NCBI GenBank assembly: GCA_020747065.1
Contig: JAGMVK010000017.1
Span: 558,001 to 622,000, forward strand
Length of the DNA stretch: 64,000 bases
Origin: Cadophora sp. MPI-SDFR-AT-0126
Lineage: Eukaryota; Ascomycota; Leotiomycetes; Helotiales; Ploettnerulaceae
Direction of reading: 5' to 3'
Shown here in pieces: positions 1 to 11,808 of this stretch. Every line of letters begins with the position of its first letter. Position 1 is the stretch's first letter. Under the pieces are notes generated by a model that was not told the DNA's origin, searched no databases, and was given only the letters and a program-made list of their open reading frames with translations. Position numbers and translations under genes: made by a program.

Positions 1-1
1 C

Positions 2-1027
2 ATGTCTGTGAGCGAGCACAGTACCTTAATGGCAGGAGATGTTCTTGAGGGTCCCGATGCTGAATCTGGGAACGACACCGATACCAGCTTGGCTAGTCAG
101 TCTACTGTGGTTCGGGGTGGCTCGAAACGGCGTGGCAGCACAATAAAGAAAGGGAAGGCCGGAAAGAAGGGACCTAGCAGAAACATCGAGGAAATTGTGC
201 ACAAAGCTCCAGAACTAGACGTGGAGTCTGAAGGAGAAGCACCAGTCCCATCTGTAAAAGGGAAGAGAACGCTCCACGTAGAAGAAATCACAATGACGGA
301 GGAGACGTACTATACTCCTGCTCCAGAGACGTCTGTAGCTGAGCCAGAGATTGAGGAAGAGGAGCCTGTTCCTCAACCAGCAAAGCCAAAGACTGCAAAG
401 GCTCGAGGCAGACCGAAGAAGATTTCCACGCCAGCACCAGCACCTGCGCCTGAGGAGGCTGTTCCAGAAGAGGAGGAAGTTATTGAAAAGGAGGTTTCCG
501 TCCAACCTGAACCGATACCTGTCACTGGTCACTCCCCAATGCGGGCTTCAACGCCCCCACCAAAGGAATTGACGCCCTCGCAAAGCCCACAGTCTTCAGA
601 TGCAGAAAATCATCCACCTTCATCAAAACCTTCCGCGCTTGCCCAGAGGTTGGCCACCCCGACCTCGTCCAGGCCACGTATTCCTCTCTCTGAGTCCACG
701 CCGATCATGTCCCCTTCCAAGAGAAATGTCATTGCAGGGCTTCAGAGCATCCAGCCGTGGACTTCAGTCGACCTTGATACTATTTTCATGAAATCTCCAA
801 GGACCACAGGTCTCGCTGGCGACGTTCTTGGAGGTGCAGCGGACAAAGTCAAGAAGGGCGAATTGACGAGTCCAGAAAAGAGGATGACGGTCGAAGAGTG
901 GATCAAGCACAATGCTGCTATGGCTGAAGAAAAGTTAAGGGGTGAGTGTGAAAGAATGGTCAGTGTCTTTGAAAGTGAGGGCAGCAGAGCTATGCAAGCC
1001 TTAGAAGGCGTTGAGTGTTTGGAGTGA
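2..1027 (+). CDS. Probable BIR1/survivin-like chromosomal passenger protein, C-terminal part (5-prime truncated)
   Basis: The reading frame is open from the window edge and ends with TGA at 1025-1027, so the first visible Met is probably internal. About the first 300 residues look disordered: basic patches, an AT-hook-like RGRPKK stretch, acidic runs, and many SP/TP sites that would suit mitotic kinases. Only the last 40-50 residues look structured (MTVEEWIKHNAAMAEEKLRG, then an ECERMVSVFE-type helix). That tail resembles the conserved C terminus of fungal Bir1, the survivin homologue that joins Aurora kinase and INCENP in the chromosomal passenger complex at centromeres and the spindle. The defining BIR zinc-binding domains would lie upstream of the window, so the assignment rests on the tail alone. 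The gene is convergent with MAD1, with 281 bp between the two stop codons. Another disordered chromatin protein remains possible. Confidence 0.5.
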   Translation: MSVSEHSTLMAGDVLEGPDAESGNDTDTSLASQSTVVRGGSKRRGSTIKKGKAGKKGPSRNIEEIVHKAPELDVESEGEAPVPSVKGKRTLHVEEITMTEETYYTPAPETSVAEPEIEEEEPVPQPAKPKTAKARGRPKKISTPAPAPAPEEAVPEEEEVIEKEVSVQPEPIPVTGHSPMRASTPPPKELTPSQSPQSSDAENHPPSSKPSALAQRLATPTSSRPRIPLSESTPIMSPSKRNVIAGLQSIQPWTSVDLDTIFMKSPRTTGLAGDVLGGAADKVKKGELTSPEKRMTVEEWIKHNAAMAEEKLRGECERMVSVFESEGSRAMQALEGVECLE

Positions 1028-1308
1028 GGGCTACGAAGGTGGAGTCATGATGAATTTTGATGCTTAGGCTTGGGTATGAATATATGACATCTGGCGTCAC
1101 GGGGTTACAGAGTCTGCTTTTGTCATTCTCGGTATAGCAATTGAGTCATTAAGTTTCGTTCATGGCAATTATCATATCTGCCACAGGACGTGGTCTGAGA
1201 CCCGTCCAAATGAGAGGCAATCCTTAGGATGCTCTAAACGCCAGATCCTTACACGTGCAATGATATAGCACCCAAAAGAAGTATATACAGCCCACCTTCT
1301 CCCACAAC

Positions 1309-3697
1309 CTAAACATCCACCCTCAAAGTCCCCTCTCTCAGACTCTCCTCATAGAACTCCAAGGTCAGCGCCGCCAAAAAGCAAGGAATACTACCCCTCT
1401 CCTTAACCCAGAAGCGAATCTGATCCGCAATCTTGACGGCAAACGCACTCTCTGGCCCACCACTGATTTTCATCGTGCCCTTCTCACCATCAAAGACAAT
1501 GCTATTCTCGTCCTCGCCTTCACTAGGATAGAAGAAGCTCGTGACGCGCATCTTGCCGTCTTTCATGAAGACCACGTCCCAGCCCAAGAGCGAGATGACT
1601 AGCTGTCTGAACTCGATGGTCTTCGCGCTCCACACTTTCATGCGTCGGTCGCTGCTCTTCTTTTCTGAAGCTAGGGCTTGCTGCGCAGCGACGATTTGCT
1701 GCTCCGCTGCTTCGAGGGCTGAGTGCGGCACTGAGTTGAGTGTTGGTTGTTTGGTGCGGAGTTGAGCGAGGAGGTCTGCGTTCTCCTGTCGGAGCGTGTT
1801 GAGCGTGGAGAGTTTGATGGCTTCGAAGTCTGCGGTGGGATTGGAGCGGAGGGAGAGGACGCGGGTTTTGCTTTGTTCGGTTAATGCTTGGAGGCGTTCT
1901 TTGGCGACAGAGAGCTCTTTTTGGAGGAGCTTGTTTGTGGTTTGATGGGTTGTAAGCTCGTCTTGAAGTTTACGGTTTTTGCGGGAGAGTTGGCCAAGTT
2001 GCTCGCTCTCCTCTGAATCGTCGCGCCGGCGTTTAGTACCTGTCGGGGACTTGGGTGCCGGAGCTACTTCTTTCGTAGCCAATTCGGCGTTGACTGCTTC
2101 AACTTCTTGTCTGTACTTTTCGACCATGTCTTCGAGCTCCTGGATGCGCTGGACCTTTGCTGCGTCCACGCTTTCAGGTTGGAAAGTCGTGTCCTCAGTA
2201 TCATAGGTCTTGAGCTGGGCTCGAAGGTACTCAGCTTCCTTGATTGCCAGTGCCCGCTGTCTCTCAAGACGAAGCTGGACTTTACTACTTGCTGGACCGC
2301 TGGAAGCAGCTGCTGGAGCCGACTTGAGCTTCTCGATCTGCTCCATCAACTTAGACTTCTCGTGTTCCAGCATCTGGATGGTACTGTCCTTCGCAGCAAG
2401 TTCGGCTTCCACACCACCAAGCCTCTCGACCAAAGTTGCCGTTTGCAGCCGTTCTTCAACGAGGGCTCTTGCCAGTGCTTCCGGAGAGTCAAACTCGAGC
2501 TGGCCGTCGCCGCTTTCTTGACTTTGCAAGTAAGCAGTCCAGGCCAACCGTTCGTCCTCAAGTCTTTGTCTCTGAATTCTGGCTTCTCCCAGGTCATTTT
2601 CCAAGCCCGCCATGGCGTCCAAACGTCGTTGCAATGTCCGTTTTTCCTCCTCCACTACTTCAACGCTCTTGTGAAGTCTCTTGTAGTGCTTTAATTCGGC
2701 AGCATGTTCGCGATTGAGAGCTTCCAGCTTTCGTATGTGTGCGACTTGTTCACCAAGCTCTCTCTTGATTACACCAAGTGTTTCCGCATCGCCAGTTTGT
2801 GCCTTCAATCGGAGGACGTCAGCTTCCAGAGCACCACATGCCGTCTCCTTATCCGCAAGCTGCTGCTGCGTCTCCTGCAACAGGTTCTCCCTTTGGTCTG
2901 AATCCTGCTGTAGCTCTTCCACAGTCCGCTGCAAAGTCTCGTTCCGGGTTTCAAGTTCGGCTGTCTTCCTCTCGATGATCCGCATAGCTTCCTCTCTCTC
3001 AAATCTAGAGTCCTCGACTTCTTCCTCCAAAATACGTTTGCTCTCTTCGATTTCCCGGACCCGCCTCTCCAGTGCAGCCTTCTCGTTACTCGCAGCATCT
3101 CGAATCTCGGTCATCTCCTTGAGCAGCGACTCGTACTGCCGCACAGCCTTATTCCTCTCGCCCTCCGCAGCCTGCATCTTCTTGAAATCCTCTTCCCCTT
3201 TCCGCCGTGCATCTCTCAATTCGCTTTCATGTCTTAACTTCGCCAACTCGTCTTCCTGTTTGTGGTTGTCAATTGTGTATTTTAGAGTCTTGACCTCCAT
3301 CTTGAGCTCGTCCATCTCGCGGCGTCTCTTCTCACGCTCCTCGTCCGTCTCTGTAGGGCCATCTGGTCTTGCATTTTCGCCACCGGAAGGGGCACGTAAG
3401 GATTGTCTGAAGGCTGCTCCGCGGGAGGGGGGGCGAGACGTAGATTCCGCTCCAGTCAAGAAATCGTAGGCAGGCTGTGTGGTCTTTGCGCGTGCTTGAG
3501 CAATCTATAGGAGACCATAAATCAGTATGTATTCTAGTCTAGAGCCCGGTATATGCTCCCCGCGAAGACGGCTCCGGGGCACCTACTCTCGATGTTCCCA
3601 GGGGTATGCTGCTTCCCATACTTGTTCTATGACCGCCCGTGACTGAGCTGCGCCGTCTAGCAGCATCTTTGAGACTAGAAGGCGTATGCGCCTTCAT
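1309..3697 (-). CDS. MAD1: Spindle assembly checkpoint coiled-coil protein Mad1
   Basis: Two exons, 3697-3587 and 3504-1309, with an 82-nt GTAGGT..TATAG intron, encode about 768 residues. Mad1 recruits Mad2 to unattached kinetochores and supports production of the mitotic checkpoint inhibitor. The N terminus carries a basic Ser-rich stretch and then a PAYDFLTG motif that is interrupted by the intron in no other sensible splice. Residues of roughly 70-640 are heptad-rich coiled coil. Near the C terminus TRVLSLRSNPTADF matches the segment that follows the Mad2-interaction motif in known Mad1 proteins. RMKVWSAKTIEFRQ matches the RLK-type Bub1-binding motif, and the final 100 residues match the RWD-like C-terminal domain. 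The start at 3697 is the first ATG that keeps the conserved N terminus. Family assignment is secure, but the first exon is inferred. Confidence 0.92.
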
Positions 3698-5338
3698 CGT
3701 GAGACTTTTCTGACACGCTCTACGCGCTCTGGTGGTTGTCGGTATTTGGGTTGTCGCAAACAGAGAAAGAAGTTCGCGACCAGATGCCGTCACTTGGCGT
3801 CGACAACAGCCGGTTCTTTCTCTGGTTGGCGGGGTGAAATTGGAGCCACCAGATTCGGAGATTTTTGTACGCGAACATCACTTTGCTGAGCCTCACAACC
3901 AGCTTCAAGTGATGCATCTTACGAGTGTCTAGTACAGTCTTTTCGGTCATTCGAGTTCTGTTACACGGTTCATATTTTGATATCTCCTTGGTCTGGTACC
4001 CTTCCTGCTCGTGCTGCTTTCCGAGCGCTGCATTTGGCTATCCAACAAAACATTGTTATGCTTGGAGATTCGCTTTCGTACAACACCATTGTGATTCTGG
4101 CGAATAATTAAGTCCAGAATTTGGCAGCCCGAAGCTGATTACAAGTGATATTTCAGTCTTTATGTTCGGCGTACTACCTTGCTTATTATCCAAAGCAGAA
4201 AGTAATGATCCAAATCATCGTGTCATCTGGCGCTTTCACAACTTCGGGTGAGCACTCGATAGGCCATGACAGCTTCCAGAGCTACGACACTCATGAAGTC
4301 CTATTCGCTCCCAATGGTACTCGAGAGTACGGTCAATTGCTCACAGCGGGCTTCCAGGCAGACCAGACCAGTCGTATTTTTTTTCTCGATTTATTCTAGG
4401 ACTGAGTTATATCTCATCATCAAAAGAGTGCCGTACAGACTTTCTTTGGTCTACGATGTCTCTGTTCTCTTACAATTTTACCATCCTTTTCGGCTAGAAA
4501 CAAATGATGAGGTGGTAGCAATCCTCTGGCGTTATACACGACCAGAACTAAGACATGTCAAATTCAAGCCGAATATCAACCCATGGGTTTGTCCACTTCA
4601 GCAAGTCTGCGGCTCAGTTCTGAAACAAACGATCCTCTCGAACCATAGGAAATGTCGCAAGACGCCACCGTGTATAAGCGCAGTGTATCAGCAAAAACTG
4701 TTCGGTGGCATGCCATTGGCGAATTGCGCAATCGTACAACAATATAGCGAATGCTTACTTTAAAGGTCTTGGGCACTTGGCACGAGGGAATCATCCATAT
4801 GTGCAGCGCTCTTGGCCACTTGGCCGCGCCCCAAGTAGGAAGGTTATAAGCGTCGACACAACATCTTGCTAGGTTTCGTTGGTGTTCTTCGTTGCACGGA
4901 TCGACGACTGTCGTCGCATCGCATTTGACATAACGTTGTCGCGATGAAGAGCACGACTGGGCGGAGAACTTGGCGTGCTAGATAGGCAGTTGAGATGGAA
5001 GGGATGTAGAGGGTGATTGGTGAGAGGAATGCGATTTGCGAGCTCTGTTGGGGTTCCTTCTCGTGTTTTAGAACATTTGAATAGGCAGAATAGATGGGAT
5101 TGGCAGGCATGGTTGTTTGGTTACTTACTTGGTGAGAGCACTGACTGACCAGGTAAGACCTAGGAATGTAATGAATGGCACAGCAGAGTATGGTACCGCT
5201 AGGGAGAGATTATAAAGGGCCCAGATCACCCTCGTTGTTGAGCTATCCTTCACTTCGAGCAACCTCGCTCAGTAGCTTGGTTCTCAACACCGCGAATTTG
5301 CAACTGGGCTGGGCGGACAGTACGTGGAACGACACAAC
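3698..5338. other. Intergenic region between MAD1 and the permease
   Basis: This 1.6-kb gap holds the divergent promoters of MAD1 and the permease. A minus-strand ATG frame of 88 codons (5110-4844) and a plus-strand frame of 165 codons (4266-4763) are open. Neither shows a motif I recognise. The 88-codon frame contains one hydrophobic stretch and is the better candidate for a small gene. Confidence 0.5.
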
Positions 5339-7578
5339 ATGTCGTCTTACTGGCAGCGATTCAAGAAGGGTGAGAAAGCCCAATTGGCGACTCATAATGC
5401 CGAATCAGCAGAAGAAGTTGTCATTCGAGATGGCAATCTGGAATTCACGCGTGAAGCTGGAGCGGGGAATGACTCTCAGCCGTCATATCAGGAAGCGTCG
5501 GGAGCACCCGTGGAGAAGGAATCTCCACTGGGATACAAAGTCAACTGGTTCACTATCATCTTCCTGAACATCGGGCAGATGATTGGGACGGGTGTCTTCT
5601 CTACACGTATGTTACCTATCCCGGTCGTTACCTTGGAATATCTATGTCACCCGAACAGAAAAGCTATGTGAATGTAAAGGATCTGACCTCAAAACGTAGC
5701 TGGCTCGATCTTGAGAGGTCTGGGATCTGTAGGACTCAGCTTGATCTTCTGGCTCATCGGCTTCCTCGTCGCCGCCGCAGGAATGTGCACGTATCTCGAG
5801 CTTGCTTCCTACTTCCCCAATCGCTCCGGAGCACAGGTCGTCTATCTCGAGCAAGGCTATCCACGACCCAAGTATTTCTTTCCAACGGCTTATGCCATGT
5901 TGAATGTGCTGTTGGCTTTCAGCAGCAGTAATGCGATCGGTAAGCGAGCCTTGACGCGGTTGTGATGTCCTGGATTTTTCTGATCACTGAAATACAGTCT
6001 TGTCGACTTATACGTTCCGTATCGCGGGACATAGCCCGACAGAGTGGGAATCGAAGGGCGTTGCTATTGCTGGTTATACTTTAGCTACTGTTGGTCAGTA
6101 GGCGGCTTTCTCTAAAGATTTTTGACTGACCTCTATACAGTTGTTATCCTCTCAAATAAATGGTCACTTCGATTTTCCAACTATGTTGGTGTGGTGAAAG
6201 TCGGAATCCTAATCTTGTATGTAATTAGCCCGGTACTGGTCAAGGAAGCCATGACACTGACTGTCTTAGCATCTCAATCACCGGGTTTGTCGTTCTCGGA
6301 GGAAATATCAAATCTATCCCCGACCCAGGAGCCAACTTTCGCAATTCATTTGAAGGAACCACCGGCGACGCATCTGGTATCGTCAGGGCACTTGTACGAG
6401 TAAATTATGCGTATGAAGGATATGCCAATGCTTTCAATGTCGTCAACGAGATCAAGGTACGTCTCCCTCATTTCATCCCCAAAATCAGATACTCAACGAG
6501 CTAGAATCCAATCCGAACAATAAGATGGGCAGGGCCTTTATCCCTCTTCATAGTAGCAGTCCTCTATGTTTTCGTAAACATCGCCTATTTCGCGGCCGTC
6601 CCGAAAGCAGACATTATCGACTCAGAGACTGCCGCAGCAGCTATCTTCTTCGAGGCTGTTTTCGGCGAGGGAAATGCTGGTCGTGGATTGAGCTTTTTGA
6701 TCTTGGTGTCCTCTTTTGGAAATCTTGTTTCGAATTTGATTGGTGCCGGTCGCATTATTCGGGAATGCGGACGGTAAGCACTCCCCTAAAGTGAGCTGGT
6801 CTGGCTTTTTGGCTGACACGCACCTAGACAAGGCGTCCTCCCATATCCAGCATTCTGGGCTTCTACCCAACCCTTTGGAACACCACTCGGACCCTACCTC
6901 CTCAAATACGTCCTCACTCTCCTCATGATCGTCGCTCCTCCATTCGGAGACGCCTTCGATTTCGTCGTAGACTTGAAGTCCTACCCAGACGCGGTGTTCA
7001 TCCTCGTCATGGCCGTAGGACTCTACCTCATCCGCCGCAATCGTAAACGCATCAACGCCGAATCGCCAGAATTCAAAGCCTGGGACGTCGTTGTCATTTT
7101 CTGGATCTTGATCCAAGTCTTGCTCCTCGTTATGCCGTGGGTCCCGCCTAAGGGTGGGATCTATGCTGGGAGTGTCAGTTTCTTCTACGCGACGTACTGT
7201 TTTACTGGTTTGGGAATGTAAGTTCTGCCCTCACTCAATCGCTCCCCTCTCAGCTCTTGCAAGCTCTTGCTAATCAAAACTGGGGAAAATAGTTTGGCGG
7301 GATGTGCTCTGTACTACTGGGTCTGGGTACATTTCTTGCCTAAGCGTGGAGGTTACGCTATCCGACAGACAGTTCTTGTTCTTGACAGTGGTGCGCAAAC
7401 GCATGAGCTTGTGAAGGTTCCGCTCAGCGAGCTTGAGGAATGGGATGCCAAGCATGATGTTATTGGGAAACAGGTTGCGGGTTCTGGATCTAGTTATGAG
7501 CAGAAGGAGGGGAGTGATGATGGTGGAGTTGTTCGCGAGCGTGTTTTTGTTGATGGTGATAAGAGGTTGGATGAGTGA
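5339..7578 (+). CDS. Mup1-type (LAT family) amino acid permease, probable methionine permease
   Basis: Eight exons (5339-5606, 5700-5939, 5998-6093, 6141-6216, 6270-6456, 6505-6773, 6828-7217, 7293-7578) join in frame with standard GT..AG introns and give 603 residues. The N terminus is a soluble tail of about 60 residues. The first membrane helix starts at GYKVNWFTIIFLNIGQMIGT and carries the GxG substrate-backbone motif of APC-superfamily carriers (IGTGVFSTPGSILRGLGSVG). About 12 helices follow, including the NYAYEGYANAFNVVNEIKNP segment typical of the Mup1 branch. The length agrees with fungal Mup1 proteins. The expected role is proton-coupled uptake of methionine or a similar neutral amino acid at the plasma membrane, but the exact substrate cannot be read from the sequence. 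All exon junctions preserve family similarity, so the gene looks intact. Confidence 0.9.
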
Positions 7579-10075
7579 GGCTCGTCTGTGTGGGAGACTG
7601 GGGGTATGTTTGATGATGTGTACTTTCTGAGGTCTGGACGGATTGTTCTGAGTTGCTGACTGGCCCCATTCGAAGCAGCTCGATCGCATTGGGCGATTCG
7701 TTGTTTTGTCTCCCTTGTCAGACAATATCTTTTTGCATCGATACCACAAGTAACAACTGTTCATTTAAAGAACTTTCACCTCGATTGGCCGCCATTCCTG
7801 CCATATCAATAATCTCAGAAAATTCAGCAGCAAGCAAAGACCGTCTGCTAATATAATAAGTGCTGCGAAGATGAAAAGACGGCCAGAATCAATCTCTTTT
7901 GAGATGTGTAAAAGATTGCAAGGGAAAACCAAAACAAAAGATTGAATGTACTAGCATATAATTCTGGTGTGATAGAAAGAGGTAAGTCGTCATTTGGAAA
8001 TGGTTTGGACGTGGCTCGTAAGAATTACGGCATGAACCTTCGAGCCACTACCTGCGTGAGAACACTTTCCAAAATGATTGCCAAGATACATCGGCACTAG
8101 CCTTATTCTGGACCCAGTCTCTCCCAAGAACTCAAACAGCATCTCTCGAAGTCTCCCAAACACAACAATCTTCACCCTCAGCCTTACCAGTATAACAGTA
8201 CGTTGGTTGCGGCACAGCTTGTGCTTGTCCTCGTCCTCGCCTTACGACACTTCCGCTGGGGAATGTCCCGGTCCCCCACATGTCAGCAATGAGCCTTAGC
8301 CGCCCATATGCCGTGATGCCAGCTGAGCACGGCCGCCGCCCAGGATCGTGAGATGGACGGATGTGGGGGCCCTGAGGGAGTGTGGATGTGGAATTGGCGG
8401 TGAGGTGGCTGGGCTGGCTGAAGGTTACTTTTATCGTCTCCGGGACCAGCCTTTTGGTTTCTGAGCTGCGTGCCAGCCCACCGCTTTGCTCCGTTTCTCA
8501 AGTATCTTGGACTCTCGCAATGCTGAAGCTTCACAGTTTAGGCTGGCTCCCAAGGCAGAAAGTAAGGGAACATTGGAGCAGCCAAGATCTCAAGGTGATG
8601 AAATCACGTCTGTATCACGTGCTTATCCGGATCTCCGTTCGATCTCGGGTGGGGTTTCTCCTCCTTCATCTCTCGTCTCCTGAGATGAACACTCGAGCAG
8701 TTCACCGCACATCACCAGCATGTGAACGTCGAAATACTCGTTGCCTCTACGGAGGGTATGACCGACTCTCAACATCTCCCCACGATCGATAAGAGAAAAG
8801 CGGAAGAAATGTCCCTAAATAGGAAGGAGGCTATGCTCTGACACGTGCTCCGATGCATGATCTTGCTCATCGTCCAAGGAAGATCCAAGGGCAGCGTTGC
8901 TCCGTGAGTCCGCCCCTCCCGTCCATTTGGTATGTCTGTGGTTGGTGGGTTTCCAAGTATTTTCGCTTGACCCGCGGCAAATATTGGATGCAATGTCCAA
9001 ACTCCACTCCACACTTCGGTATACCAGCCTCCCTGATTCGCCAATGGCGACAAGCGAGCTGCACTTGTGGTTAAAGGGAAGGACGGGATGCTCGCCTCAT
9101 CCCGAAGAGGCCAGTCGACCGAAGATGTCTGGCATGGCCTGTCATGGACGCTCGATGTCCCCGCTGGCACCTGCGCCCGCGTGGTCGACCGACAACAGGG
9201 TAGGCGAAGAGGAGATACCATGGTTGAGCGAGGCAAAAGATGGGCAGGTCGAGAGTTTTCGGTCCTCTCTTCGCTTAGCGCTGCTGCTGCTGCCGCTGGC
9301 TGTCGTTGGCTGATTGAGAGGTTGAGACTTGAGAGACACTTGAAAAGTCCGGCGCCGCTTTGCCGGGACGATTCATTCCCAAGAGCCTGTCCCCCCACGC
9401 TCCCTCAACGGTGCAAGCACTGGCCACTCAAACCCCGGGAACGGTGAGAAAGATTGCTTCAAGTCTTCCAGAGGGTGATCAAGATCCCACCCACGATGTA
9501 CGGATCGGGAATGGGATGTGGTGAGCTTACTGGGCCAATGTAGTACAGAGCTGACCACCAAGCGGCTTTATTGTTTGGTACCGTGTTGTGTGGATGACTT
9601 TAGAGTCTGGTATCATCCTGAAGGAATCTCCGGCTGGTACGAACAGCACACACTCACTCACTCACTTACGGACGACTTGCTGCAAACTGCAAGCGCAGAG
9701 TTCCTGAAATTCCATGTCAATTCATTTCAGCTGCAGGCGCCCAAACCATCGAGCCTACGTCCGTGACGAACTCGTCTGCTCCTCATATCAGCTTTCAGGT
9801 GTGGCGTTTTGCTCACCCCTCACTCTTATCACATAATCGACGTCTGGCCTTGCCCTTATCAAAATCGACCAGGGTCGGCTCCAGGGTTCTTTGCGCTGCC
9901 CTGCCATGCCCTGCGATATTAATACCATTGTCTACCCGCCATCCCAGGAGTCCAGATCTTGTTGCTTGAAAATGCGGATTTCGATGCCAAGATAATGTTA
10001 TCTGTCGACGACTCTGAGTATGCCTTCACAGTGGTATAAGGAACGCGCAACACGATACGATATCGATCCGTCGGC
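7579..10075. other. Long intergenic region upstream of a rhodopsin-type gene
   Basis: These 2.5 kb hold no gene I can support. The 8.3-9.5 kb part is relatively GC-rich and therefore has several long chance frames on both strands, including a 209-codon minus-strand frame (9398-8769) with no domain signal and low-complexity Ala and Ser runs. Confidence 0.5.
9647..9667. repeat. Short ACTC microsatellite
   Basis: A run of about four ACTC units, preceded by a short CA run, lies in the intergenic region upstream of the rhodopsin-type gene. It is a simple repeat. Confidence 0.7.
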
Positions 10076-11808
10076 ATGACGAACAACACTTCTTGCTCTC
10101 CGACCGGCAACTGCACGATTCTGGTGGGGACCAAGACAAATGGGACCTTCTATGTGGCTCAGTATGACCCAACCTACCCAGCACCATTTTGGCATCAACG
10201 GATGGAATTGGCTACGATATGCGTGTGCAACTCATTAACACGTAAGAAGCCCCATACTCCCTCGATTTTCCGATATTTTACGGTCGTTGGAAAACGGTCT
10301 GGAGCTGACGCTGTACAGTCATTTTGATCGTGGCGAGACTCATCTATCGATGGAGGAAATTCAAGAAACTAAAGGGCGATGACTGGTGGATGGCAGTGGC
10401 AGGAGTATGTGATGCTATCATGGCAAATATGGCTTCTCTAACGTCGGCTAGGCATTCTTGACGGCTCTTTTTGCCAGTCAGATAGGAGCAAACATGTATG
10501 GAAGTGGACTTCACATGCAGAACGTTAAGAAAATATGGAGGCGATGGCACTGGCGTGTTTGTCCCCACGAACCTCCAAAATGGATAGCCGCTCACAGAAA
10601 CAGTTCACCATCGGCTTCGCTGCGTATTATATCGTCGTCACTTGTATTAAATTATCTGTTTGCTTCTGTTTCCTTCAAATTTGTATGCTTTCCCGGCCAC
10701 CAGTCCATGGACCCCGCTAATCACAACTTCAGTAACTTATAACTTAAAAAGCCTACGGTATTGTGTCTACGGCTTATGTACGATTATTGCGAGCCTGGGA
10801 ATAGTGTGCACATTCCCTTGGGTATTTGGATGCTCGCCATTTCTCTCCAATTTCTACTGGAGCGTCACGATGGAGTCTTGTGTCAACTACGACATATTTC
10901 GATGGCGTAAGATCCTCAAGTCGAAAGTTGGTACTCCAAAGCTGACTCTTCCGTCTAGTATGGATAAGCGTTTCCGTACCAATCGACTTGGTCATCATGA
11001 GTGTTCCACTGCGAATCCTCAACCGAGTTCGATTACGAGTACACGAGAAGAGGATCCTACAAATGGTCTTCTGTGCTACTCTGTTAGGGACGATAGCCTG
11101 GTACTACGCCCTCCCTCTTGTCATTCAACATCGCTAACATCGCTCAGTCTCGTGGGTATTTATGGGTCGTTCAAGACTCGTACAGTCGAAACCAATGATC
11201 TTTACTACAACGAAGTAGCTTTCATCATGATGAACGATATCGAAGTATTCGCCTACACATTAGGTGCTTCTTTCCCAGGTATGTCCCCCATGCACTACAT
11301 TCCAACTTATCAGTCAACGTCTAGCTAACAATATATAGTTCTCTCCCGTTATATCGTTGCAAAGACCGATCCCGGTCCTGACCCTACTCACGCCAACTTC
11401 TCCTCCTGGGCACGTTACATCCCCGATTTCTTCCTCTCCACCTCCCGGCAAAATAGTCACCGCAGCCATCGAACCAACCACCGCAACACTACGCGGCGCA
11501 CAACCCTCGACGTCCGTAACACCTCTCCCGAGCTCCATACCCCTATCAAATGTCCCGACGAACACTCGTTACCTAGTGGAAGCGAACACAATCTTCCCCT
11601 TGGTGGTTCGCCCTCCTTGTATAAGTCAGGGAGCTCACAGACGGGAAGTAGTGAGGGGGATGTCGATCTCGAGAAAGCGGCTGCGCAGGAGTCGGCTAGG
11701 ATAGTACATGTTACGACGGATGTGGTGATTGAAAGGCGGAGCGGCGAGCAGACTCTACAGGAGTATTTGAAGAGTTCACAGCATTCGACGAGTAATGGCT
11801 GGTCGTGA
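10076..11808 (+). CDS. Fungal rhodopsin-domain (PTH11-like) seven-helix membrane protein, one junction unresolved
   Basis: Exons at 10076-10241, 10319-10404, 10452-10682, 10733-10906, 10959-11100, 11148-11278 and 11339-11808 build an integral membrane protein of about 480 residues. Recognisable parts are an N-glycosylatable N terminus, LILIVARLIYRWR, IGFAAYYIVVTCIKLSVCF, WVFGCSPF with the paired Cys, WISVSVPIDLVIMSVPLRI, FCATLLGTIACLVGIYGSF and FAYTLGASFPVLSR, ending in a hydrophilic Ser/Thr-rich tail. This order is that of the fungal rhodopsin-domain family, which includes PTH11-like candidate receptors. Ligand and function are unknown. Within exon 3 the frame changes between HMQNVKK (near 10527) and KQFTIG (near 10597). 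Either a single base is missing near 10525-10535, or a 41-nt intron with an unusual GTTTGT donor lies just before KQFTIG (about 10556-10596). Elsewhere the frame is sound. Confidence 0.75.

Noticed and set aside
2107..2694. Long frames antisense to MAD1
   Set aside because: They are shadows of the coiled-coil coding sequence, whose biased codons suppress stops on the other strand.
4266..4763. 165-codon plus-strand open frame between MAD1 and the permease
   Set aside because: No conserved pattern or splice context; it looks like a chance frame.
8769..9398. 209-codon minus-strand open frame
   Set aside because: The region is relatively GC-rich with few stops in several frames at once. The protein is low-complexity with no recognisable motif.
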